Positions 23,802-30,130 of a DNA stretch of 32,652 nt are shown one piece after another. The stretch covers positions 1 through 32,652 of the IMG/VR virus record IMGVR_UViG_3300036985_002534, one strand, 5' to 3'. How positions within the stretch are numbered: position 1 is the stretch's first letter; every line of letters starts with the position of its first letter. The position numbers and the translations under genes were made by a program. The notes below the pieces were generated by a model. That model did no database searches and was not told the origin of the DNA. It worked only from the letters and a program-made list of their open reading frames with translations. Origin of the DNA: a virus.

Positions 23802-24008
23802 TTATTTGTTATTATTATTTAACCAATACTTTCCTGATTTTACTGTTCTATATCTACTAACTACAAAAGAATCTTGTGTACTTTCTATATCAGTATCTTT
23901 TATTAATATTCCAAAATCTTGAGTTTCAAAATATTTCATATCATATTTACCTTGAAATACTAAATTTCCTGACACTGACCTTGCAAATTTATAAAAATGT
24001 GTTCCCAT
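23802..24008 (-). CDS. Hypothetical protein (68 aa)
   Basis: 68 residues from MGTHFYKFARSVSGNLVFQG. A longer frame runs back to 24041, but the Met at 24008 avoids a 29-base overlap and has the AAAATTATG context used by neighbours, so I prefer it. Mostly beta with a basic patch; family not recognised. Confidence 0.55.
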   Translation of the reverse strand: MGTHFYKFARSVSGNLVFQGKYDMKYFETQDFGILIKDTDIESTQDSFVVSRYRTVKSGKYWLNNNNK

Positions 24009-24012
24009 AATT

Positions 24013-24219
24013 TTAATTATTAAATTCTTCATATCTTTCACTAAGTGGGTTATTATATCTTTCTGCTATAACAGTCCATAAAGCTAATTCTTTACTATCT
24101 CCTAATTGTATTAATATATTCAAAGATTTTTCTTCTTTAATAGAAAATAAATTAACTAAATTGTTATATTGATTTTCTTTAGTTTCATTTGCTAATGTGT
24201 AAATTTCTGGAGTTGTCAT
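24013..24219 (-). CDS. Hypothetical protein (68 aa)
   Basis: 68 residues starting MTTPEIYTLANETKENQYNN, helical, acidic, ending YEEFNN. It follows the terminase region after a 70-base AT-rich gap without a clear promoter. No family recognised. Confidence 0.55.
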   Translation of the reverse strand: MTTPEIYTLANETKENQYNNLVNLFSIKEEKSLNILIQLGDSKELALWTVIAERYNNPLSERYEEFNN

Positions 24220-24289
24220 TGTGTTTATTTTTTTAGTTGTTAATACTTCTGCAAATATTATAATTATATTTTAAACTACCAAATTTTTT

Positions 24290-24442
24290 TCAAAATATTT
24301 TTATCCTTGCATTTGCCACATCAAACATTTGCCTCAATTTTTGCACCTGATTAAATGATCTTGGTAGTGCAATCTGTACTTCTGTACCTGTCATCAAATG
24401 TATGTAACATTGAACAAAAGCAATCATATAAGAATAGTTCAT
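24290..24442 (-). CDS. Small protein coupled to terminase (50 aa)
   Basis: 50 residues starting MNYSYMIAFVQCYIHLMTGT, with an amphipathic basic second half (RSFNQVQKLRQMFDVANARI). Its ATG shares one base with the terminase stop (TAATG), so reinitiation after the terminase is likely. No family recognised. Confidence 0.5.
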   Translation of the reverse strand: MNYSYMIAFVQCYIHLMTGTEVQIALPRSFNQVQKLRQMFDVANARIKIF

Positions 24443-25653
24443 TAGTAGATGTGGTATTTGCCCCTTTCGGGATTTGATAGATTAAAAAATACATTGTACC
24501 GGATTGCATCTATAGAGTGATTCCAATTATCAATAACTAATCCGGATTTCTTATCCGAGTAAACATAATTGTTTAGTTCCTTCGCTATATTACTACTCGC
24601 CTCCTCAACTATAATTGTATAGTCTTGCATCAATGCTAATCCTGCAGTTATGCTTCCAGGTCCTTTTGCAGTTGGTATTATATTACATCCATTTGCAGCC
24701 ATCTCTGCAATCAGTCTTGGCTCTGCACTATCAGCTATTATAAGGCGTTCTCTTGCAATGTTTTTATTATAGAATACTATTTCACTTGTGGTTAGTTTTG
24801 GCTTGTATAAATGCTCCTTTACATAGATTATCTTTTTAGTCTTATCAATTGCCACCTCAACTAATGTAGTTGGATCAATACTAAATCCATAATCTTGCCC
24901 GAATGATGTCTGTAAGTTATCCGGATTAAACTCTCCAAATCTCCAATTAGTAAATACTACTCCTTCTGCTTTATCTAACCATCCACCTAAAATAACGTGC
25001 TTATACTTTTTAGGATTTAATTCTCTTATCTTCTCAATCTCATTTATGAATGATTGGTCCAGGTTCTCAATATTATCCTGATAGGTTGTATGAATGTAGG
25101 TAACATTTCCTTTTGTACCATTAAAGCCTTCTGTAATTCCTTCGCTTTCAAAAAACCTTTTATAAATCCAATGCTCTTTAGTTGCAGGATTAAGTATAAG
25201 TACTATTCTATTTTGAACTCCCTTCTGCCTGATTGATAAATTAATCTTATCAAATATATCCTCATCAACTAACTCCTCTGCTTCATCTAATATCCAGGTT
25301 GTAACCCCTTGCAATGATTTAAGGTTTGCAGTTTGATCACCGGAGCTTGTTTTGATTCCTTTGAAGATTATATCCGTTCCTGATTTCTTATTCCTTATTT
25401 CGCCTTTATTAACTTCGAATAAATCTCCAGCTAACATTAAATCAATCTTCTCTTGGAACTCTGGAATGATTGATAGGTGTGCAGATGTCATTGTCTGCCT
25501 TGTAAATAATATCTTATGCCCTGATTGAAATGACAAAGTCGATGCCATAGCACCGACCTCAAAAGATTTACCACTACCCCTACCTCCGGTTACAATAAAA
25601 TATCTTGTTTCATTTTCATAAAGGGGTAAATATTTTGAATTAAGATTTAGCAT
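24442..25653 (-). CDS. terL: Terminase large subunit
   Basis: 403 residues. ATPase: Walker A GGRGSGKS (23-30), Walker B TWILDEAEE (119-127), coupling motif LNPATKEHW (154-162). Nuclease (RNase H fold): D254 in FGQDYGFS, D308 in IADSAEP, D382 in HSIDAIRY. It cuts concatemers and pumps DNA through the portal. The chain is close to the PBSX/Terminase_3 type in length. Downstream of the small-subunit candidate, with a 59-residue gene between them that overlaps the start by 14 bases. The portal gene is more than 11 kb away, which is unusual. Confidence 0.95.
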   Translation of the reverse strand: MLNLNSKYLPLYENETRYFIVTGGRGSGKSFEVGAMASTLSFQSGHKILFTRQTMTSAHLSIIPEFQEKIDLMLAGDLFEVNKGEIRNKKSGTDIIFKGIKTSSGDQTANLKSLQGVTTWILDEAEELVDEDIFDKINLSIRQKGVQNRIVLILNPATKEHWIYKRFFESEGITEGFNGTKGNVTYIHTTYQDNIENLDQSFINEIEKIRELNPKKYKHVILGGWLDKAEGVVFTNWRFGEFNPDNLQTSFGQDYGFSIDPTTLVEVAIDKTKKIIYVKEHLYKPKLTTSEIVFYNKNIARERLIIADSAEPRLIAEMAANGCNIIPTAKGPGSITAGLALMQDYTIIVEEASSNIAKELNNYVYSDKKSGLVIDNWNHSIDAIRYNVFFNLSNPERGKYHIY

Positions 25654-25819
25654 AAAAATTAGTCAATGTCATTCCGTAAACTATTCGTACTTTATGTTTG
25701 AGTTCTTTACAAAGTCTTTTATATATTCTCGGATGCACCGTAATTACATTTGGCTTACAATCTAATCCTTTTGCATCTGAAACTATTCTGTCGTAAACTG
25801 GTCTTGAAATTTGTTTCAT
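25640..25819 (-). CDS. Small basic protein between terminase genes (59 aa)
   Basis: 59 residues starting MKQISRPVYDRIVSDAKGLD, basic, with a VHPRIYKRLCKELKHKVRI stretch. ATGA overlap with the small terminase stop and a 14-base overlap with the large terminase start. Could be a terminase accessory or DNA-binding factor; no family recognised. Confidence 0.6.
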   Translation of the reverse strand: MKQISRPVYDRIVSDAKGLDCKPNVITVHPRIYKRLCKELKHKVRIVYGMTLTNFYAKS

Positions 25820-26085
25820 TTGAATTTTATTACATCTTTTAAATCAAAATCGTTTACATTAAGATTTGTATTTTGATCGATAACTTGTTTAGGCATTCCA
25901 TATCTATATTGTAACCAAGTCTTAATAGCATTTGTATCTCCTTTACTAACCTTTTCTGCTAAAGCTGCCCATACTTCTTCTGGTACTGCAATAGCATCCA
26001 TAGACTCAATAAGTGTTATCTCATCTATCTTTGGTTTTCTTCCAGCTCCTGGTCTTGCACCACCATTTTTTTTAACTACTTCCAT
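25816..26085 (-). CDS. terS: Small terminase subunit candidate
   Basis: 89 residues: the N-terminal GGARPGAGRKPK is a common opening of small terminase-like phage DNA-binding proteins, followed by helical segments and GDTNAIKTWLQYRYGMPKQ, which fits the oligomerisation part of such proteins. Located two genes upstream of the large subunit. Shorter than classical small terminases (usually 140 or more), so it may be a minimal form. Confidence 0.7.
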   Translation of the reverse strand: MEVVKKNGGARPGAGRKPKIDEITLIESMDAIAVPEEVWAALAEKVSKGDTNAIKTWLQYRYGMPKQVIDQNTNLNVNDFDLKDVIKFK

Positions 26086-26100
26086 TTTGAAAAAAGTTGA

Positions 26101-26310
26101 TTATTCAGTTTTCGCCTTTGCTTTTGGTGCTTCTGCAAATTTAGATAATACATCTGTATAACTTCTCCATTGTGAGTCGTTATCATTTGCATCTACTAAA
26201 CCACCGACTTCTTCTTTATAGACTTCAGCTAATATAATTTTTTGCCCTAATGTCAATTCTTTTTTATTATTGAAATAATCATTGATTATTTCTTGATTTT
26301 CTTTTTTCAT
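26101..26310 (-). CDS. Hypothetical protein, first gene of packaging operon (69 aa)
   Basis: 69 residues starting MKKENQEIINDYFNNKKELT, helical, with a charged Ala/Lys C-terminus (EAPKAKAKTE). First gene after late promoter D, with a 20-base leader and AAAATTATG start context. No family recognised; a packaging accessory is possible from position. Confidence 0.6.
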   Translation of the reverse strand: MKKENQEIINDYFNNKKELTLGQKIILAEVYKEEVGGLVDANDNDSQWRSYTDVLSKFAEAPKAKAKTE

Positions 26311-26330
26311 AATTTTATATTGTTTTATTT

Positions 26331-26358
26331 ATAACAAATTAATCCTTAATTTGTTTCA
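26331..26358 (-). promoter_or_regulatory. Late promoter element, copy D (packaging operon)
   Basis: On the minus strand, TGAAACAA (26358-26351), 12 bases, TTTGTTAT (26338-26331), then 20 bases to the ATG at 26310. It differs from the other copies by one base in the second box. The first box lies inside the last codons of the sigma-like gene. Confidence 0.7.
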
Positions 26359-26770
26359 ATCGTTCTTTGAGTTCTTTTAGTGTTCTATAAACCCAATTGT
26401 AATCGTAATGGTATTTTAAAGCAAATTTCCGAAGGGATAATTCTTCTTCAATATATTTTAGATAGAATAGCTTTTCATCCCAAGACCAATTATCCAAAGT
26501 AAATAATACATCTGTTATATCTGTTGGAGATGAAGGTATAATATCTTCTGCATCCAAGTTATCATAAAACGGAATGGTATCTAATTTCCTTTTGTTATGC
26601 ATATTCATACAAATAGAATGCAAGGTAAAATAGAAATACGATTCGTTTATATTTTCTTTACCATATATTTTTATATAAGCATCCTGGACTGCATCCTCTG
26701 GAAAATCTGTAATTCCAAATGAATAGGCTAATCCAATCCAGTACTTATGTTTTTTATATATCTCATCCAT
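26339..26770 (-). CDS. Sigma-70-family (ECF-like) RNA polymerase sigma factor
   Basis: 143 residues from MDEIYKKHKYW. Region 2: FPEDAVQDAYIKIYG (23-37) resembles the DAEDxxQExFxK core-binding helix; region 2.4-like helix SYFYFTLHSICMNMHNKRK (44-62). Region 4: LSLRKFALKYHYDYNWVYRTLKELKERL (split helix-turn-helix, about 111-138). A TTG at 26794 gives a longer frame but lies inside the promoter, so the ATG at 26770 is preferred. It would redirect host RNA polymerase; its stop lies within late promoter D, followed by packaging genes. Small size and no region 3 fit an ECF-like factor. Confidence 0.8.
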   Translation of the reverse strand: MDEIYKKHKYWIGLAYSFGITDFPEDAVQDAYIKIYGKENINESYFYFTLHSICMNMHNKRKLDTIPFYDNLDAEDIIPSSPTDITDVLFTLDNWSWDEKLFYLKYIEEELSLRKFALKYHYDYNWVYRTLKELKERLKQIKD

Positions 26771-26791
26771 AATGTAAATATAGTATAAATC

Positions 26792-26820
26792 CAAAAATAA
26801 AATAACATATTTATTAACAA
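26792..26820 (-). promoter_or_regulatory. Host-type promoter of the sigma-factor gene
   Basis: On the minus strand, TTG (26820-26818), 18 bases, TATTTTTG (26799-26792); start expected near 26787, 17 bases before the ATG at 26770. Nearly identical over about 30 bases to the promoter at 4777-4806. Confidence 0.7.
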
Positions 26821-26908
26821 TAGGATTTTTCTTACTATTCCTTTATACTACTTTTATATATATATATCTTTTTTTTTTTAAAATTTAAAATATATATAAA
26901 AAACACTA

Positions 26909-26931
26909 TTTACAGATTTATAATCTGTAAA
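26909..26931 (-). terminator. Second stem-loop of tandem terminator (copy 3)
   Basis: Perfect 10-base arms TTTACAGATT and AATCTGTAAA around 3 bases; the minus strand continues TAGTGTTTTTT. Downstream of the poly-C/G stem. Confidence 0.75.
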
Positions 26932-26945
26932 AACTGATTTTTTGA

Positions 26946-26984
26946 CCCCCCCCCCTATTTTCAAATCACTTTTTTAGGGGGGGG
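26946..26984 (-). terminator. Poly-C/G stem-loop after early operon (copy 3)
   Basis: On the minus strand, CCCCCCCCTA (26984-26975) pairs with TAGGGGGGGG (26957-26948), with two further G. Loop about 17 bases. It begins about 10 bases past the stop of the 69-residue gene. No T run follows directly; the next stem supplies it. Confidence 0.75.
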
Positions 26985-26994
26985 TATAGGAAAA

Positions 26995-27204
26995 CTATAA
27001 ATTCTTTAAAATTTCATAATCTCTAAATGTAAATTTAGGCATTGGTTTATCCCAAAGTTTATTCCTATTATCTTTTTTAAGTGCTTCTATAATATCTGTA
27101 TAGTGCCATCTTTGTCTCGGATGTGGTATTGTATCCATATGTTGTTTATCTACTGAAATTTCAAATAATCTATAATTTTCATAATCCCATTTTTTTCCAG
27201 CCAT
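26995..27204 (-). CDS. Hypothetical basic protein (69 aa)
   Basis: 69 residues starting MAGKKWDYENYRLFEISVDK, basic and aromatic (PHPRQRWHYTDIIEALKKDN). Last gene of the early operon before the tandem terminator; shares one base with the HTH gene. No family recognised. Confidence 0.6.
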   Translation of the reverse strand: MAGKKWDYENYRLFEISVDKQHMDTIPHPRQRWHYTDIIEALKKDNRNKLWDKPMPKFTFRDYEILKNL

Positions 27205-27536
27205 TACAATCTACTTTTAATGGTTATACAATTATCATTTGCTTTCCATTCATTTAATATATTTAATAAACTATTACAAGTAATTCCTAATTCATCAGCA
27301 GTAGATTTTTTTGGTTGTCTTTCAAACATTAAGTAATATTCTATTATTTTTATTTTCTTTAATTGAGTAGGAAAAAACTTTGATTGCTTTTGTGCTATTA
27401 ATACTTCAACATTATTATTATAATAATTAGTATTTATTTTTTTTATCCTTGGCTCTATATTAAATCTTTTTAATCTACGATATAAAGTTTCAACAGGAAT
27501 ATTTCTTTTTTGACTAATTTCTTTTATAGTTATCAT
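27204..27536 (-). CDS. Helix-turn-helix DNA-binding protein
   Basis: 110 residues, very basic. N-terminal helix-turn-helix: TIKEISQKRNIPVETLYRRLKRF (3-25) with the typical turn and second helix. A second candidate lies near 78-95 (STADELGITCNSLLNILNEW). Two HTH-like units in a small basic protein fit a phage transcription regulator. It lies in the early operon upstream of the sigma gene. One-base overlaps on both sides. Confidence 0.7.
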   Translation of the reverse strand: MITIKEISQKRNIPVETLYRRLKRFNIEPRIKKINTNYYNNNVEVLIAQKQSKFFPTQLKKIKIIEYYLMFERQPKKSTADELGITCNSLLNILNEWKANDNCITIKSRL

Positions 27537-27730
27537 TACAAGTATTTTTCTATTTTATTAAATTCAATCTCTATAAATTCTTTGGTATCATAAACGTAAA
27601 TATATGCGTACCATATATTACCTTTTAATGATGATCCAGCTAACCGGCAATCGTGTCCTAATTTATTTTTAAACATCTTCGAACCTATTGGAGTTTCTTC
27701 TCCTCTAAACATATAATTACCGCATCTCAT
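27536..27730 (-). CDS. Hypothetical protein next to HNH gene (64 aa)
   Basis: 64 residues starting MRCGNYMFRGEETPIGSKMF, with aromatic beta strands (GNIWYAYIYVYDTKEFIEIEF). Overlaps the HNH gene's stop by 4 bases. No family recognised. Confidence 0.6.
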   Translation of the reverse strand: MRCGNYMFRGEETPIGSKMFKNKLGHDCRLAGSSLKGNIWYAYIYVYDTKEFIEIEFNKIEKYL

Positions 27731-28356
27731 AATTCCTTTGCTCCTTTACTTAAGTTATCAGCTGCCCATAGTGGTTGAAGATTTGTATAGTGGCATAACT
27801 TATATAACTCCTCTTGTGTTGTTGCTTTTGCTAATGGTGTAATATGGTCAATATGCCATCTTCCGTGATTATCCCAAGACATATTATCTATAAATTGATT
27901 TTCTAAATGTTTCTTTACAGTTTCATAATCACATCCTAATATATCAGCAGTTTTATTTTGTTTAGTCCATCCTTTTGATTTAATTGAATCTCTTATCCTA
28001 ACTCTTAAATTACAACTTAATTTAAATAATGAATCTTCTTGTCTTCTTTTTTTTATATATTTATTAGTTTTTTCTTTATTATTAATCCTATATTGTTTTT
28101 TTTGTTCTAAAATTTTTTCTTTATTATCTAAATAATATTGTTTAATTTTTTCTTTATTATTTAAATTATATTGTTTAAATTTTTCTTTATTATTTAAATT
28201 ATATTGTTTTCTTTTTTCTTTATTATCTAATAAATATTTTTTTTGTTTTTCTAATAAAAATTCTTTATTTTCTAAATAATATTGTTTATGATATTCTTTA
28301 TTTTCTAATCGCCATTGTTTTCTATATTCTTTTTGATATTCTTTTCTATCCCTCAT
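27727..28356 (-). CDS. HNH endonuclease with Lys/Asn repeats
   Basis: 209 residues from MRDRKEYQKEYRKQW; a longer frame starts at 28398 but overlaps the upstream gene by 53 bases. Residues 39-82 are four 11-residue units (consensus KQYnLdNKEKi); related motifs flank them. The C-terminus has an HNH core: GRWHIDHITPL (H168, D170, H171) and NLQPLWAADNLSKGAK (N192, N201, K204). Similar Lys-rich-repeat HNH proteins occur in phages and mobile elements, some as homing endonucleases. It may cut DNA at specific sites or act in replication; it interrupts an early operon of small genes. Confidence 0.85.
   Translation of the reverse strand: MRDRKEYQKEYRKQWRLENKEYHKQYYLENKEFLLEKQKKYLLDNKEKRKQYNLNNKEKFKQYNLNNKEKIKQYYLDNKEKILEQKKQYRINNKEKTNKYIKKRRQEDSLFKLSCNLRVRIRDSIKSKGWTKQNKTADILGCDYETVKKHLENQFIDNMSWDNHGRWHIDHITPLAKATTQEELYKLCHYTNLQPLWAADNLSKGAKEL
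28111..28242 (-). repeat. Four tandem 33-bp repeats in the HNH gene
   Basis: DNA encoding four 11-residue units, KKYLLDNKEKR, KQYNLNNKEKF, KQYNLNNKEKI and KQYYLDNKEKI, repeated every 33 bases and very AT-rich. Copy number could change by slippage without breaking the frame. Confidence 0.85.
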
Positions 28357-28600
28357 AATCCAATTTTGATTTAAGTTTTTCAATATATAAAGTAGCATCC
28401 ATTAACTCTTGTTGTAGATGAATAAGCCATTCTAACATAGTCAAATCATCTCTATCAAGTGTAACACCATATTTTTTTATTCCTACATTAGACCTATCTT
28501 TAAATTGGTTTATTACTGATTCGACAATAAAGTCTTTAACCGGTCTTGGTTCAGTGCTATTAGTTGTCCATTCCATAGCTTCATAAATTTTATCCTTCAT
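28346..28600 (-). CDS. MazG-like nucleotide-hydrolase-like protein
   Basis: 84 residues with GIKKYGVTLDRDDLTMLEWL and HLQQELMDATLYIEKL, a pattern I associate with small phage MazG-like or dATP/dGTP pyrophosphatase-like proteins (an acidic helix pair). It would affect nucleotide pools if real. Very short for a full enzyme, so catalysis is uncertain. Confidence 0.55.
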   Translation of the reverse strand: MKDKIYEAMEWTTNSTEPRPVKDFIVESVINQFKDRSNVGIKKYGVTLDRDDLTMLEWLIHLQQELMDATLYIEKLKSKLDYEG

Positions 28601-28613
28601 AATTTTAGGTTTC

Positions 28614-28632
28614 TGCGGTGATTATCACCGCA
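28614..28632. promoter_or_regulatory. GC-rich palindrome between two early genes
   Basis: Perfect 8-base arms TGCGGTGA and TCACCGCA around TTA, in the 33-base gap between the VRR-NUC stop and the next ATG. No T run follows on either strand, so an operator or mRNA-processing hairpin is more likely than a terminator. Confidence 0.5.
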
Positions 28633-28633
28633 A

Positions 28634-28885
28634 TTAATACTGTTCATTAAACTTGGTCCATATTTCAACATCAAATCCATTTGTTCGTAGTGTATCTATA
28701 ACATATTGCTGCACCGGAGATATTATTCCTTTAGGTTGTTTTACTTCTATAAATTTAACTTCTCCCTCTTTTAGGCACATTAAATCAGGTATTCCATTCA
28801 TAGAAGTCTTTATTAGTTTTATAACTATCCATCCATCTGCCTGGAGCTTCTTTTTAATTTGTGTTTGTATTGCTGATTCTAACAT
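28634..28885 (-). CDS. VRR-NUC domain nuclease
   Basis: 83 residues comprising only the VRR-NUC domain: ESAIQTQIKKKLQADGW, NGIPDLMCL (D34), FIEVKQPKG (E47, K49) and SPVQQYVIDTLRTNG. The family includes phage single-domain nucleases and the catalytic domain of FAN1. Likely role: processing replication or recombination intermediates. A host-type promoter in the end of the helicase gene may drive it, with a predicted start close to its ATG. Confidence 0.9.
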   Translation of the reverse strand: MLESAIQTQIKKKLQADGWIVIKLIKTSMNGIPDLMCLKEGEVKFIEVKQPKGIISPVQQYVIDTLRTNGFDVEIWTKFNEQY

Positions 28886-28889
28886 AATT

Positions 28890-28921
28890 CAAATTTATAT
28901 TATAATAACTTCTTAAACAAA
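28890..28921 (-). promoter_or_regulatory. Host-type promoter before the VRR-NUC gene
   Basis: On the minus strand, TTTG (28921-28918), 20 bases, TAAATTTG (28897-28890), 4 bases, ATG (28885). The boxes lie in the last codons of the helicase gene. In an AT-rich genome chance cannot be excluded. Confidence 0.5.
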
Positions 28922-30117
28922 TTTAATGTGAAGTTTTTTTTATTTAATACTGATTTATAAATAGCGTTTTCAATTCCACCTTTTGCAAATACCCAATATA
29001 CATCATTTGAGGATCGTTCCATTGTTGTAAGTCTATCTCTACTTTGCCAATAGGATGTAGCACTAAAATCAATATTGTAATAGACAAGGTACTTTGCATT
29101 TTTTAAACTTATACCTTCACGACCTGATACAATTTGTAAAGCTATAACTTTATTTGTTGTATTAAATTCATCCAAATCTTCTGTTAAATTACTTCCATAA
29201 ATGCTTTTTAAAGCATTTAGTTCTTCTTTAAACTTATAGAATATAGCTATCTTTTCGTTTTCAAACTTCCATTTAATAAACTTTGCTTTACTATAATCGA
29301 TAACCATCGATGTTCCATCCTCAAACTTGCAAGTGCCACTTGATAATTGATGTACTTTCTGCATCAATTTAACACCAGTATCTCCTAATATCAATCCGCT
29401 TTTACCTTGCACTATCTTATCACGTTTCAATCGCTTAATAATTTCATAAGTAATATCCTCCATTGGACATTCTAATATATGTTCGTTTACTTCTGAAGTA
29501 AAACCAGCTTCTGCTTGGGTAAAAGTTATAATATACGGTTGTATTTGCGGTAAAATTTTACTTTCAATGCCATCTTTATATACCTTTACTCTTGCATAAC
29601 CTAAATTTTGCTCGGTAACATTTACATAGTCATTCGCCCATTTGTAGAAGTTAGTATATTGTTTAAATGGTGACTTGTCAGTTACCTGCAATTGATGATA
29701 CCATTGTGAGAATGATTCGGGAGTTGGAGTTCCTGATAAAAATATAATTGGTTTTTTATTAAACCTTTTACGGATGTCCTTTTGATATTTACTTGCTTTT
29801 GGAAATGCAGCCAATCCGTGAGCTTCGTCAATAATAACCACATCAAAATCATTCTCCTCAATTGTATGTAATGATTCCTTGTTAATGATAGTTAGATTGT
29901 ATAGATACCCAATGTTATCGTAATCACTTTTGATTGATGAAAATGCCTTGATTTTAGTTATGAATAGCACACGTTCAGCACCAAAGTTATAAGCAGTTTC
30001 TAAAGCGGTAATTGTTTTGCCAGTTCTCACTTCCATCGATAGGTAAACAAATCCACATTCTTTTAGGATTTTAGTAGCTTTATTAGCTATTTCGTATTGA
30101 TAAGGTCTTAATTCCAT
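28900..30117 (-). CDS. DEAH-box superfamily 2 helicase
   Basis: 405 residues from MELRPYQYEIANKA (a Q-like opening). Walker A MEVRTGKT (28-35), motif II VVIIDEAH (94-100+), motif III SGTPTP (near 128-133), and C-terminal SGREGISLKNAK and YWQSRDRLT (motifs V and VI). This is SNF2-like architecture in a compact phage helicase. A TTG-initiated extension to 30153 exists, but the ATG at 30117 gives the usual opening. Role: DNA remodelling or replication/recombination. The upstream structured RNA (30143-30199) may control it. Confidence 0.9.
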   Translation of the reverse strand: MELRPYQYEIANKATKILKECGFVYLSMEVRTGKTITALETAYNFGAERVLFITKIKAFSSIKSDYDNIGYLYNLTIINKESLHTIEENDFDVVIIDEAHGLAAFPKASKYQKDIRKRFNKKPIIFLSGTPTPESFSQWYHQLQVTDKSPFKQYTNFYKWANDYVNVTEQNLGYARVKVYKDGIESKILPQIQPYIITFTQAEAGFTSEVNEHILECPMEDITYEIIKRLKRDKIVQGKSGLILGDTGVKLMQKVHQLSSGTCKFEDGTSMVIDYSKAKFIKWKFENEKIAIFYKFKEELNALKSIYGSNLTEDLDEFNTTNKVIALQIVSGREGISLKNAKYLVYYNIDFSATSYWQSRDRLTTMERSSNDVYWVFAKGGIENAIYKSVLNKKNFTLNLFKKLL

Positions 30118-30130
30118 ATTATAGTGTGTT

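Noticed and set aside
25811-25818. Fifth TGAAACAA box
   Set aside because: It is the start of a gene (ATGAAACAA = Met-Lys-Gln) and has no (A/T)TTGTTAT box 12 bases downstream.
26771-26794. Longer sigma-factor start at a TTG
   Set aside because: The extension runs through the predicted -7 box; the ATG at 26770 gives a normal leader and family opening.
28111-28242. CRISPR-like repeat array
   Set aside because: The repeats are contiguous, in frame and coding, with no spacers.
28357-28398. Longer HNH start
   Set aside because: It would overlap the MazG-like gene by 53 bases, and the added residues do not resemble the repeat region.
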